Below are positions 15,053 through 23,265 of a stretch of DNA of 64,000 nt, piece after piece. Origin of the DNA: Nocardia sp. CC227C. Lineage in GTDB: Bacteria; Actinomycetota; Actinomycetes; Mycobacteriales; Mycobacteriaceae. Location: assembly GCF_030767025.1 (NCBI RefSeq), contig NZ_JASITE010000002.1:186001-250000 (forward strand), in the 5' to 3' direction. Numbering within the stretch: the stretch's first letter is position 1; each line of letters begins with the position of its first letter. The translations under genes and the position numbers were made by a program. The notes under the pieces were generated by a model. The model had not been told where the DNA came from. It saw only the letters and a list, made by a program, of their open reading frames with translations, and ran no database searches.

Positions 15053-16189
15053 TCAGCGCACGGCGGGTGCCGCGAAGATCCGGGCGATGAACGCGGCGGT
15101 GGCCTCGTGCATGGCCGGGTTCATGTCGGTGTGCGCGCCGAGGCCGAGGACGGTCTGGAAGTCCACGCCGTGCGCGGCGAACTGGGCCGTCAGGGCGGCG
15201 TGCAGCGGCGAGGGCACCGTGGTGTCGGTGGCGTTGACCAGCAGCAGGATCGGGCGGTCGTATCCGGTGACGGGTACCTCCATATAGCCGTTGAGCGTGC
15301 TGCGGAACCGGTCGTCCACCAGCGGCTCGGCCAACAGGTCGCCCAGCGACAGTCCGGCCAGACGCTCGGTGATCTGCGCCGAGCAGAGGTCACCGATGCT
15401 GTCGACCACCGCGCGACCGGTGGGGCTGAGGTAGTGGTTCACATCGAAATCCGGTCGGGCGGCCCGCAATCCGGCCAGGATGTAGGCGGAGAAGTCGGTG
15501 ACCTTGTCGAGGGCGCGCGCATTCGGCACCCACGGCCCCATGAGGGGCGCGACCTTCTCCACATCGGATTCCGGATCGAGGGCGACGGTGCCGCGGAAGT
15601 CGAGTTCGGGGGCGTAGGTGACCTGGAGGTGGGCCGCGCCCAGGGCCGCCTGGCCGCCCTGGGATTCGCCGAAGACGGCCCAGGTGCGCGAGAGGCCCGG
15701 ATTCGCGGCCCGCGTGGCCCGCACCAGGTCGATGGCCGCCGTCGCCTCGGTGCGGATCTCCAGGTAGGGGTGCGTGCCGGTGTCGAAGCGACCCAGGCCC
15801 AGGTAGTCGGGGGCCACCACGGCGATGCCCTGGGCCACCAGGTTCCGGAACAGCGGCCACAGCGGGTCGGCGTCCGGGGTGGTCTGTCCGCCGCAGTTCG
15901 GCCCGAGACCGCTGGTGCCGTGGTCGTACACCATGATCGGCCAGCCCTCGGGCGGCGGCGGTCCGGCGGGGACGAACAGCGCACCGCTGGCGGGGACCGG
16001 TTCGCCCTGCGATCCGGTCATCCAGTAGTCGACCACCGCGCCCGCGGCCATACCCCGCCAGCCCGCTGGTCGGTCGATGACGCCGATGAGGCTGCCCGGC
16101 GTCGCGGCGGGTGCGGCGGTGGCCGGTGCCGCCGTGGCGAGCAGGGCGACCGCCGCGGCTCCGATCAGTGCCCGACGCAGCGCGACCAT
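15053..16189 (-). CDS. Secreted lipase/esterase (LIP-family alpha/beta hydrolase)
   Basis: A Sec signal peptide (ALRRALIGAAAVALLATAAPATA) ends near residue 26. The mature part is an alpha/beta hydrolase of the secretory lipase type: YDHGTSGLGPNC is the oxyanion region, AVFGESQGGQAAL the nucleophile elbow with GESQG, LLLVNATDTTVP supplies the acidic residue and LGLGAHTDMNP the catalytic His. Length 378 residues fits actinobacterial secreted triacylglycerol lipases. It is followed by, and transcribed in the same direction as, no obvious partner. The cyclase-family gene upstream is separated by 65 bases. Confidence 0.8.
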   Translation of the reverse strand: MVALRRALIGAAAVALLATAAPATAAPAATPGSLIGVIDRPAGWRGMAAGAVVDYWMTGSQGEPVPASGALFVPAGPPPPEGWPIMVYDHGTSGLGPNCGGQTTPDADPLWPLFRNLVAQGIAVVAPDYLGLGRFDTGTHPYLEIRTEATAAIDLVRATRAANPGLSRTWAVFGESQGGQAALGAAHLQVTYAPELDFRGTVALDPESDVEKVAPLMGPWVPNARALDKVTDFSAYILAGLRAARPDFDVNHYLSPTGRAVVDSIGDLCSAQITERLAGLSLGDLLAEPLVDDRFRSTLNGYMEVPVTGYDRPILLLVNATDTTVPSPLHAALTAQFAAHGVDFQTVLGLGAHTDMNPAMHEATAAFIARIFAAPAVR

Positions 16190-16254
16190 GAATCAGCCTC
16201 CTATCGCATGTCCGGGCCGCCGAGGACCCGGAACCGACGGTAGCTGATCCATAG

Positions 16255-17181
16255 CTAGAGAATGGCGACCGGGGCGACCGGTGTTCCGGTCGCCCCCACG
16301 AAGGGTTCCGGCATCGCGGACAGGAGGAACTCGTATCGGCGTTCCTCCGCGCACACCGCCGACAACTCCTCGAGATTCCAGTTCTGTCCCTGCAGCATGC
16401 CCATGTCGACCAGGTGCAGCGCGTGCACCGCCAGGAAGAGGTTCTCGATCTCCGGCGGGAAGATCTCGAAGACCAGGGTGTCGTTGGCGACGGCCGCGAC
16501 ATCGCGCGCGTGGAACCATTCCGGGCACCGGATCGACAGGCCGGGCGAGGGCATGGCGTAGGCGTCGCGGTCACCGGCCAGATACAGCCGCAGCTGTCCG
16601 GTGCGCACCAGTACCACGTCCCCGGCCCGCACCCGCACTCCCCCGAAATCCTCGGCTGCCACCAGATCCTCCGGTGTCACAGCGTGATTCGACGGCAGGC
16701 CCGCGACGCCGTGCGCCGCCGCCACATCCAGCAGCACACCGCGCGACACGATGTGGCGCGCGGTGTCGATGCCGCTGAAGGCACAGCCGTGGTGGGCGGT
16801 GATGCTGTCGGCGGGGCGGCCGTTGTAGATGCGGCCGTGGTAGGAGATGTGCGTCAGCGCATCCCAGTGCGTTCCGGCCTGCAAGCCCATGGTCACCGCG
16901 TCGTCGCTGGTGGCGATGGTGCCGGGACCGAACATCTCCCAGTTCACCGCGAGCATGGTGTGCAGCGGGTTCACCCGGCCGGGAATCAGCCCGGTCTGGA
17001 TCCCCCGCTGGCGCAACGGCACCGCCAGCGGCACCCGCCGTCCCGTCCGCACGGTCGCGGCCGCGGCCCGCACCACCTCGTCGGTGATCAGGTTGAGCGT
17101 GCCGATCTCGTCGTCGGAACCCCAACGCCCCCAATTGTTCACGCGTTCGGCGACGGCCAGGAACTCGGACGGTAGCGCCAT
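16255..17181 (-). CDS. Cyclase-family (kynurenine formamidase-like) metalloenzyme
   Basis: The 308-residue protein carries the cyclase-family zinc motif as AGTHWDALTHISYHG (HxxxDxxxH), preceded by DDEIGTLNLIT and TGRRVPLAVPL. Further family blocks are SRGVLLDVAAAHG, GVRVRAGDVVLVRTGQ and VANDTLVFEIFPP. Proteins of this type hydrolyse small amides or lactones; bacterial kynurenine formamidases are a shorter branch. ATG 17181 is chosen because similarity begins there (MALPSEFLAVAERVNNWG); the frame is open upstream to 17286. No kynurenine genes are adjacent, so the substrate is open. Confidence 0.75.
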   Translation of the reverse strand: MALPSEFLAVAERVNNWGRWGSDDEIGTLNLITDEVVRAAAATVRTGRRVPLAVPLRQRGIQTGLIPGRVNPLHTMLAVNWEMFGPGTIATSDDAVTMGLQAGTHWDALTHISYHGRIYNGRPADSITAHHGCAFSGIDTARHIVSRGVLLDVAAAHGVAGLPSNHAVTPEDLVAAEDFGGVRVRAGDVVLVRTGQLRLYLAGDRDAYAMPSPGLSIRCPEWFHARDVAAVANDTLVFEIFPPEIENLFLAVHALHLVDMGMLQGQNWNLEELSAVCAEERRYEFLLSAMPEPFVGATGTPVAPVAIL

Positions 17182-17299
17182 GGTGGGAAACCTACCGGAA
17201 ATACCGCCCGCGCCGCACCGGCGCGAAGATTGCCGACCGGTAGCCCCCGGTGGTTGCATGAGCCTGGAGACCTGATGGTTTGGCATCTAGCACACCGAA

Positions 17300-17554
17300 C
17301 GCTGCCCGCCGAAACACCGTGCTGGCGAAAGGGGCACCGCCATCGCCAGCCGGGTGGACCGCGTGGTCACCCCGCCGGAGGCCACCTTCCTGCGCGCCGG
17401 ACCGCGCGCCACCGTCACCAATGCCTGGGTGCAGGACGTCTGCCCGACCGACACCCACCACCACGGCGTCCTTCCCGAATCCCCCGCCGTGTCGTACCTG
17501 GTGCACCGCGCGCTCGGCCTGCCCTATCTGGGCACGCCCTGCCCCGCGGCCTGA
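17300..17554 (+). pseudogene. Relic of the C-terminus of a secreted class 2 lipase
   Basis: The translation from about 17312 reads AGERGTAIASRVDRVVTPPE, then ATVTNAWVQDVCPTDTHHHG and SYLVHRALGLP before a TGA at 17552-17554. This matches the final 70 or so residues of actinobacterial triacylglycerol lipases, where an xxRVDxVVTPY segment, VTNxxxQDxCPxDxxxHxG and a final helix are typical, including the catalytic Asp and His. The upstream catalytic-serine part is absent: the bases before 17300 encode nothing similar. The only possible start is GTG 17354. It is a truncated remnant in the 512-base gap between the cyclase-family gene and the siderophore locus. Confidence 0.5.
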
Positions 17555-17694
17555 CGCTCCGTCGATCCCGCCGCAGCACCCCGGGCGGCTCCCCGACGAT
17601 CCGCGTGCACGCGCGGCCGCGGGCCGCGTCGGACCGGTAGCCGAGCCGGGGGGTGCGTCCGGCCACCACCCTGCTCGGCAGGTCCGTCACCCGC

Positions 17695-18357
17695 TCATGA
17701 CGCGCGCCGCGCGGACACCGACGCACCGTCGAGCTGGTGCAGCAGCTCCGCGGTGGTCAGCACCGCGCCGCAGCGGCGGGCGGTGTAGTTCAGGGCCATC
17801 AGGTGCTCCTCGCGGCTGAAGTCGGCGGTGGCGTCCAGCGCCAGGAAGGGCCGCACATCGCTCATGAAGGCTTCGGCGGCGCTGAGCATGCAGCCCATAT
17901 GGGTGTAGACGCCGGTGACCACGAGATGGTCGCGGTTGTAGTAGCCGAGCAGTTCGCGCAGGTCGGTGCGTTGGAAGGCGGAGTAGCGCCATTTGGTGAC
18001 CTGGATGTCGCGGTCGTCGGGGCGCAGTTCGGCGATCACCTCCGTCTCTGGGCCGTGCGCCATGCCGGTGCCCCAGAAGTCGGCGAGGATGCCGCGGCGG
18101 GACGGGTGCTGATTGCCCGGCTGCATGGTGTAGATGACCGGAATCCCCAACTCGTGGCAGCGGTTTCGCAGTCGCGCGATATTGGCGATGAGTGTGCGCG
18201 CCGGTTCCGCCCCGGTGTCGTAGGCGGCCAGGAAGTACTGCTGCATATCGTGGATGAGCAGTGCGGTGCGGGCCGGATCGACGGTCCACTCCACCTGGTT
18301 GGCGGTCACCTCCTCGGGCGTGGGCATCGAATAGGGCGCGATCGGCGGTATAGGCAT
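17695..18357 (-). CDS. Isochorismatase without carrier domain (EntB N-terminal type)
   Basis: It converts isochorismate to 2,3-dihydro-2,3-dihydroxybenzoate plus pyruvate. The start PPIAPYSMPTPEEVTANQVEW is typical of the siderophore branch. Catalytic residues are visible in ALLIHDMQQYF (Asp), VTKWRYSAF (Lys) and VVTGVYTHMGCMLSA (Cys region). EntB and DhbB usually carry a C-terminal aryl carrier domain, making about 285-310 residues; this protein stops at 220, and the carrier is a separate gene 4 kb away. It is the last gene of the dhbA-dhbC-isochorismatase operon under the shared iron box at 20356. Confidence 0.9.
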   Translation of the reverse strand: MPIPPIAPYSMPTPEEVTANQVEWTVDPARTALLIHDMQQYFLAAYDTGAEPARTLIANIARLRNRCHELGIPVIYTMQPGNQHPSRRGILADFWGTGMAHGPETEVIAELRPDDRDIQVTKWRYSAFQRTDLRELLGYYNRDHLVVTGVYTHMGCMLSAAEAFMSDVRPFLALDATADFSREEHLMALNYTARRCGAVLTTAELLHQLDGASVSARRAS

Positions 18358-18385
18358 GGGATCTCCGAAATCGTGTGTATGGCGA

Positions 18386-19540
18386 TCAGGCGACGGTGAC
18401 CGGTAGGTCCGCGATGCCGAGCGGGGCCAGGATGCGCTGGAATTTGCCGGTGGTCTCGGCCAATTCGGCGGCCGGATCGGATTCGGCCACGATGCCGCCG
18501 CCCGCGTGCGCCAGCAGGCTCAGACCGTCGGCGGCCAGTTCGGCGCAGCGAATGCTGACCATCCACTCGCCGTTGCCCTCGGCGTCGCACCAGCCCACCG
18601 CGCCCGCGTAGAACCCGCGGTCGCCCTCGAGTTCGGCGATCAGCCGCGCCGCCTCGGCGGTGGGGGTACCGCAGATGGCCGGAGTCGGATGCAGAGCGGC
18701 CGCCAGTTCCAGCGCGGAGGGGCCGTCGGCGCGCACGGTGGCGGTGATCGGCGTGCCGAGATGCCACATCTCGGGGGTGCTGGTGAGTTCGGGGGCGGGC
18801 GCGACCACCTCGGCGCAGCGGTCGCGCAGCACGCCGCTGACCTGGTCGACCACATAGCGGTGCTCGTGCTGATCCTTCGAGGAGCCGAGCAGCGTTTCCG
18901 CCACCACCCGGTCGGCCCGCTCGTCGCCGAGAATCCGCCGTGCCGATCCGGCCAGCGGATGACTCAGCACCTCGCTGCCGTCGCGGCGGATCAGGATCTC
19001 CGGGCTGGACCCGACGAGGTGCCTGCCGGTATACGGCGCACCCGCGGCGGACAGGTTCACCAGGAAGCCGTTGCCCATGGGATCGGTCGACACCAGGCGG
19101 TCCAGGATCTCCACCGCTCGGGTCGCGGCGGCGGCGCGGGCGCGGATAGACCGGGCCAGCACCACCTTTCGAATGGGATGTGACTCGTCGGCCAGCAGCC
19201 GCACCGCCGCGGCCACCCGCCGCACATGGGTGTCGGGCTCCGGGACGGCGGCCTCGAAGTCGAAGACCGGGCGGGCCGAGGCGTCGGGAACGTAGCCGGA
19301 TTCGGTCACGGTGATGGCGTCCGGCGCCCACAGCGCCGCCGGTGCGTCCGGCGCGAAGGGCAGCGCGCCGACGATATGGCCGACCTCACCCGTGCGCAGC
19401 GCCGTCACCGCATCGTGTGCGGATCGGAAGACGCGGCCGCCGCGCCCCGCCACCACCGTGCGGTAGGGGCGGGCGAGTACGAAGGCGGGGTCCGCGCTAT
19501 CGGTCGAATCGGTATCTGTCGTGGCGGAAATAGGGATCAT
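18386..19540 (-). CDS. dhbC: Isochorismate synthase
   Basis: A chorismate-binding enzyme of 384 residues that converts chorismate to isochorismate, the first committed step to 2,3-dihydroxybenzoate. Signature blocks are VVLARSIRARA, SPEILIRRDGSEVLSHPLAG, SSKDQHEHRYVVDQV, MWHLGTPITATV, HPTPAICGTP and GFYAGAVGWCDAEGNGEW. The ALHPTPAICGTP and GFYAGAVGW blocks are those of siderophore isochorismate synthases rather than salicylate synthases. It lies 9 bases after dhbA; GAGAGG is almost adjacent to the ATG, so translation may rely on the upstream gene. Expression should be iron-repressed through the box at 20356-20374. Confidence 0.92.
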   Translation of the reverse strand: MIPISATTDTDSTDSADPAFVLARPYRTVVAGRGGRVFRSAHDAVTALRTGEVGHIVGALPFAPDAPAALWAPDAITVTESGYVPDASARPVFDFEAAVPEPDTHVRRVAAAVRLLADESHPIRKVVLARSIRARAAAATRAVEILDRLVSTDPMGNGFLVNLSAAGAPYTGRHLVGSSPEILIRRDGSEVLSHPLAGSARRILGDERADRVVAETLLGSSKDQHEHRYVVDQVSGVLRDRCAEVVAPAPELTSTPEMWHLGTPITATVRADGPSALELAAALHPTPAICGTPTAEAARLIAELEGDRGFYAGAVGWCDAEGNGEWMVSIRCAELAADGLSLLAHAGGGIVAESDPAAELAETTGKFQRILAPLGIADLPVTVA

Positions 19541-19549
19541 CCTCTCGGG

Positions 19550-20350
19550 TCACATATCGAGGGTCGCGCCGCCGTCCACCCGCAGATCGTGCAGGGTGAT
19601 GTGGCGAGCGTCGTCGGATACCAGGAAGCGCACCGCCGCGGCGATATCGGCGGGTCGCGCGATGCGGCGCAGCGGGATGCCGAGCCGGAACTGGTCGGGA
19701 TCACCGGCCAGCAGACCGGCGTGGTCGGCATCGCCGAGGGGGCGGTCGTCGCCGTCGGCGTACAGGCCGCGCAGCATGGCGGTGTCGGTGGAGCCGGGCG
19801 AGACCAGATTCACCCGGACGCCGTGCGGGGCGACCTGGAGGGCGAGCGCGCGGGTGTAGGCGGTGGCGGCGGCCTTGGAGGCACAGTAGGCGGCCATGCC
19901 GACGCGGGGCGTGCTCGCGGCATTGGAGGAGACCACCACGATCGCACCGCGCCCGGCGGTGACCATCTCGCGGGCGGCCCGCTGGGTGACATGCATGGTG
20001 CCGGTGGCGTTGACGGCGAAGCTGCGATCCCACTCCTCGGACGTGATATCCAGTGCCGCACCGGAATCCATGACTCCGGCGGCGTGCACGAGCACGTCCG
20101 CCGGGCCGTACTCGGCGGTGAATCGGTCGAAGGCGTCGTGCACCGATGCCGTGTCGGCCACATCCACCTCGGCGGCCACCACGGTTGCCGTGGTGCGGCC
20201 GCCGAGTTCGCGCGCCACCTCGTGTACCCGAGGGTCGCGGTCCCACAGCGCCAGTGCGTGCGCTCCGCTCGCGAGTTCGGCGGCGACGGCCGCTCCGATA
20301 CCCGCCGCCGCGCCGGTCACGACGACCACGCGCTTACCCGAATCGATCAT
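19550..20350 (-). CDS. dhbA: 2,3-dihydro-2,3-dihydroxybenzoate dehydrogenase
   Basis: A classical short-chain dehydrogenase giving 2,3-dihydroxybenzoate with NAD+ as acceptor. It shows TGAAAGIGAAVA at the cofactor site, LVHAAGVMDSG, VVVSSNAASTPRVGMAAYCASKAA with the catalytic Ser and Tyr-x-x-x-Lys, and NLVSPGSTDTAML, ending in ITLHDLRVDGGATLDM. The context (dhbC and isochorismatase downstream, DHB-AMP ligase divergent) fixes the role. Two ATGs are possible; 20356 overlaps the iron box itself, so 20350 (M-I-D-S) is chosen unless the message is leaderless. Confidence 0.92.
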   Translation of the reverse strand: MIDSGKRVVVVTGAAAGIGAAVAAELASGAHALALWDRDPRVHEVARELGGRTTATVVAAEVDVADTASVHDAFDRFTAEYGPADVLVHAAGVMDSGAALDITSEEWDRSFAVNATGTMHVTQRAAREMVTAGRGAIVVVSSNAASTPRVGMAAYCASKAAATAYTRALALQVAPHGVRVNLVSPGSTDTAMLRGLYADGDDRPLGDADHAGLLAGDPDQFRLGIPLRRIARPADIAAAVRFLVSDDARHITLHDLRVDGGATLDM

Positions 20351-20355
20351 GAACA

Positions 20356-20374
20356 TAAGGTTAGCCTAACCTGA
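20356..20374. promoter_or_regulatory. IdeR/DmdR iron box shared by dhbA operon and dhbE
   Basis: TAAGGTTAGCCTAACCTGA matches the actinobacterial iron-box consensus TTAGGTTAGGCTAACCTAA at 16 of 19 positions with an intact AGGTTAG/CTAACCT dyad. It abuts the dhbA start on one strand and lies 72 bases before dhbE on the other, so one IdeR site can repress both directions when Fe(II) is plentiful. Confidence 0.9.
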
Positions 20375-20445
20375 TAAGAATAGGTACGCGTGCCGCTCCC
20401 CGGTGTGCGAGTGCCCACAGAATCCTCGAAAGAAGGTGTGCCCCA

Positions 20446-22101
20446 ATGCCATCGACCGTTCTCCCCGGCTTCACCCCGTGGCCGACCGATGAGGCGCGAC
20501 GGTACCGAGAACTCGGCTGCTGGACCGGAGAGACCTTCGGTGACGTGCTGACCGCCCGCGCGGCCGCCACCGGAGAGGCGGTCGCCGTCGTGGACGAGCG
20601 GCACCGCTGGACCTACGCCGAACTGGACCACCGCTCCCGGTCGCTGGCCACCGGACTGGCGCGGCTGGGCATCCGCCCGCGCGACCGGGTGCTCGTGCAA
20701 CTGCCCAATCGCGCGGAGTTCGTGGAGGTGATCTTCGCGCTCTTCCGGCTCGGCGCGCTGCCGGTGTTCTGCCTGCCCGCGCATCGGCAGGCCGAACTGG
20801 TGCCGATCGCCACGGCCAGCGCCGCCACCGCCGTCATCACCAGCGGGGTGCATCAGCGTTTCGACTATGCGGCGCTGGCGGATTCGATCCGCGCGCAGGT
20901 GCCGTCGCTGCGGCACATCCTCGTGGTCACCGACGACGCGAGCGCCGCGCTGCCGGAGGGAGCGCAGCACATCGCGGCAGTCCGGGACGAGCCCGGTGAG
21001 CTGCCCGCCCCCGATGCGAGCGATGTCGCGTTCCTGCAGCTGTCCGGCGGCAGCACCGGCATTCCGAAGCTCATCCCCCGCACCCACGACGACTACCTCT
21101 ACAGCGTGCGGCGCAGCGCCGAGATCTGCGAACTCGACACCGACACCGTCTATCTCGCGACCCTGCCGGTGGCGCACAACTTCCCGATGAGCTCGCCCGG
21201 CATTCTGGGCGCACTGTGGGCGGGCGGCACCGTGGCCATGACCCCGGACCCGACACCCGCGACCGCGTTCCGAGCCATCGAACGCTTCGGGGTCACCATC
21301 ACCGGGCTGGTGCCGCCGCTGGCCCGGCTGTGGGTGGAGAAGGCGGAGGGCGGCGGCGACCTCCCCGACCTGTCCAGCCTGCGCGTGGTGCAGGTGGGCG
21401 GGGCGCGCTGCCAGGAGGAATTGGCGCGGCGGGTGGGTCCGGCGCTGGGCGTGACCCTGCAACAGGTCTTCGGCATGGCCGAGGGCCTGGTCTGCTACAC
21501 CCGGCTGGACGATCCGATCGAGGTGGTGGTGCGCACCCAGGGCCGCCCGATGTCCGAGCACGACCGCGTCATGGTGGTCGACGACGCCGACGAGGAGGTG
21601 CCGCCCGGTACACCCGGCAATCTGATCACGCACGGCCCGTACACGATTCGCGGGTACTACGACAACCCCGAGGCCAATGCCCGCAGCTTCACCGAACAGG
21701 GCTGGTACCGCACCGGCGACGTGGTGTGCGTGCGCCCGGACGGCAACCTGGACGTGCGGGGGCGAGCCGGGGACTGGGTGAACCGCGGCGGTGAGAAGGT
21801 CTCGGCCGAGGAACTGGAGGCGCATCTGCTGGCGCATCCGGGAATTCGGGACGCGGTCATCGTCGGCACCCCGGATCCGGTGCTGGGACAGCGCATCTCC
21901 GCGTTCGTCCAGGCCGCCGATCCTGCGAACCGGCCCACCCTGGCCACCGTCCGGGCGTTCGTGCGCGAACGCGGGGTGGCGGCGTGGAAGATGCCGGACG
22001 CGGTGGTGGTCGTGGACGACTTCCCGGAGACCGGGGTGGGCAAGACCAGCCGCAAGGAACTGCGGCGACTGCTCGCCGAAGGGGCACAGCGGGTTTCGTA
22101 G
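20446..22101 (+). CDS. dhbE: 2,3-dihydroxybenzoate-AMP ligase
   Basis: A stand-alone adenylation enzyme of 551 residues that activates the aryl acid and loads it onto the aryl carrier protein. It has LSGGSTGIPKLIPRTH (P-loop), ALPVAHNFPMSSPG-like substrate region (at about residues 240-255), YRTGDVVCVRPDGNLDVRGR and the catalytic Lys in GVGKTSRKEL. The HNFPMSS segment aligns with DhbE's HNYPLSS: serine at the specificity position 240 is the 2,3-dihydroxybenzoate signature, whereas salicylate ligases carry Cys. A GAAGGTG ribosome site precedes ATG. It is the only plus-strand gene of the locus and shares the iron box at 20356. Confidence 0.93.
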   Translation: MPSTVLPGFTPWPTDEARRYRELGCWTGETFGDVLTARAAATGEAVAVVDERHRWTYAELDHRSRSLATGLARLGIRPRDRVLVQLPNRAEFVEVIFALFRLGALPVFCLPAHRQAELVPIATASAATAVITSGVHQRFDYAALADSIRAQVPSLRHILVVTDDASAALPEGAQHIAAVRDEPGELPAPDASDVAFLQLSGGSTGIPKLIPRTHDDYLYSVRRSAEICELDTDTVYLATLPVAHNFPMSSPGILGALWAGGTVAMTPDPTPATAFRAIERFGVTITGLVPPLARLWVEKAEGGGDLPDLSSLRVVQVGGARCQEELARRVGPALGVTLQQVFGMAEGLVCYTRLDDPIEVVVRTQGRPMSEHDRVMVVDDADEEVPPGTPGNLITHGPYTIRGYYDNPEANARSFTEQGWYRTGDVVCVRPDGNLDVRGRAGDWVNRGGEKVSAEELEAHLLAHPGIRDAVIVGTPDPVLGQRISAFVQAADPANRPTLATVRAFVRERGVAAWKMPDAVVVVDDFPETGVGKTSRKELRRLLAEGAQRVS

Positions 22102-22103
22102 GC

Positions 22104-22150
22104 CCGGTCGCGTCGTCGCGGCGCGACCGGAAGCCACCGTGGTTTCCGGT
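22104..22150. terminator. Tandem hairpins between convergent dhbE and the carrier-protein operon
   Basis: Two overlapping stems follow the dhbE stop: CCGGTCGCG with CGCGACCGG (9 bp, 9-base loop, 22104-22130), and ACCGGAAGCCAC with GTGGTTTCCGGT (12 bp including one G-U pair, 22126-22150). They share bases and are mutually exclusive. The second is nearly symmetric and can stop transcription from both sides. Confidence 0.6.
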
Positions 22151-22178
22151 CGGCCGCGGGCCACCGGGAGTACGCCCA

Positions 22179-22418
22179 TCAGGCCAAGGCTTCGATCCAG
22201 GACCCCAGTACCGGATCCGATGCCAGCGCGGGGAAGTCGATGTGCTCGTAGCCTGCCGAGCGCCACTTCTCCACCAGCGACATGATGCGGACCGAATCCA
22301 GTCCGGCATCCAGGAGATTGGTCTCGTCGGTGAGAGTGTCGGGGCTCACGCCCAATGCCGCCGCCACATCGGCGATCACGCGTTCACGCTCGGCCACGGT
22401 GGTGTTCTCGTTCGTCAT
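22179..22418 (-). CDS. Stand-alone aryl carrier protein
   Basis: A 79-residue carrier domain with the phosphopantetheine site in LLDAGLDSVRIMSLVEKWR, where Ser is the attachment residue. It starts with charged helices (AERERVIADVAAALGVSP) and ends with ALASDPVLGSWIEAL, the usual four-helix layout. It should hold 2,3-dihydroxybenzoyl as a thioester from DhbE and present it to the first condensation domain of the NRPS. In enterobactin-type systems this domain is fused to the isochorismatase; here it is the last gene of the NRPS-FepB-EntS-SIP operon, six bases after the reductase gene. Confidence 0.9.
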   Translation of the reverse strand: MTNENTTVAERERVIADVAAALGVSPDTLTDETNLLDAGLDSVRIMSLVEKWRSAGYEHIDFPALASDPVLGSWIEALA

Positions 22419-22424
22419 GATCCC

Positions 22425-23261
22425 TCACTCGTCTCGGTCGTAATCGGCCACGCCGCGCTTCCAGTACCCGGCGATCAGGCTGTCCTTCGGTCCCACCCCC
22501 AGTTCGGTGCGCACCCAGCGGCGCAGCGGCTTCAGCACCCCCGCCTCCCCTGCGAGCCAGACGTACACCCGTTCCCCCGCGGGCACTTCCACACCGCGGA
22601 CCGCCTTCTCGAAGGCGTCTCCGGTGCCCGGTTCGGCGTCGCCGCGGTGCACCCACCGCACCTCGAAGCCGGGCGGGGCGTCGATGGCGATCTCGTCCTC
22701 GGGACCGCCCACCTCGACGACGGCCCATCCGGCCGCCGCACGCGGCAGCCATTCCAGCCAGCGGGCGATGGCGGGCAGCGCGGTGATATCGCCCGCGAGC
22801 AGGAACTTGTCATAGCTCGTCGGCACCACGACGCCACCGGGCGGCCCCGCGATGTGCATGGGGGTGCCCGGCGTGGCGGCCAGCGCCCATTCCGAGGCCA
22901 GACCGCCGGGGTGGATGGCGAAGTCGATATCGAGTTCCCGGTCCGTGGCGCTGAAACGGCGCACCGTGTACTCGCGCGACACCGGACGCGGCTGCCCCCA
23001 CTCCAGGGACAGACCGTCCTTGCGCGGCAGCCGCAGCACCCCGTCGTCGCTCGGAAAGACCAGGCGCACGTGCTCGTCCGGCACGTAGCTGTGGAATCCG
23101 GCCAGGTCCTCGCCACCGAAGGTGATGCGCACCAGTCCGGCGCCCACCGCGACGGTGCGCTTCACCTCCACCGCGCACAATCCGATCGGATAGCCGACCT
23201 TGGCTCCGTGCTCGCCGGACAGCACCTCGGTGATGCGTTCGGCATAAGCGGCACGATCCAT
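22425..23261 (-). CDS. Siderophore-interacting protein (ferric-siderophore reductase, ViuB-type)
   Basis: A cytoplasmic FAD/NAD(P)H ferric reductase of the SIP family that frees iron from imported ferric siderophore. Family blocks are GLVRITFGGEDLAGF, DEHVRLVFPSDDG, PVSREYTVRRFS (FAD binding), IDFAIHPGGLASEWA, AGPPGGVVVPTSYDKFLLAGD and VYVWLAGEAGVLKPLRRWV, closing with IAGYWKRGVADYDRDE. Length 278 residues is normal. With no Fes-type esterase in the locus, reduction is the likely route of iron release, which fits a linear or reducible catecholate. It is 4 bases after the exporter gene. Confidence 0.92.
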   Translation of the reverse strand: MDRAAYAERITEVLSGEHGAKVGYPIGLCAVEVKRTVAVGAGLVRITFGGEDLAGFHSYVPDEHVRLVFPSDDGVLRLPRKDGLSLEWGQPRPVSREYTVRRFSATDRELDIDFAIHPGGLASEWALAATPGTPMHIAGPPGGVVVPTSYDKFLLAGDITALPAIARWLEWLPRAAAGWAVVEVGGPEDEIAIDAPPGFEVRWVHRGDAEPGTGDAFEKAVRGVEVPAGERVYVWLAGEAGVLKPLRRWVRTELGVGPKDSLIAGYWKRGVADYDRDE

Positions 23262-23265
23262 GGCG

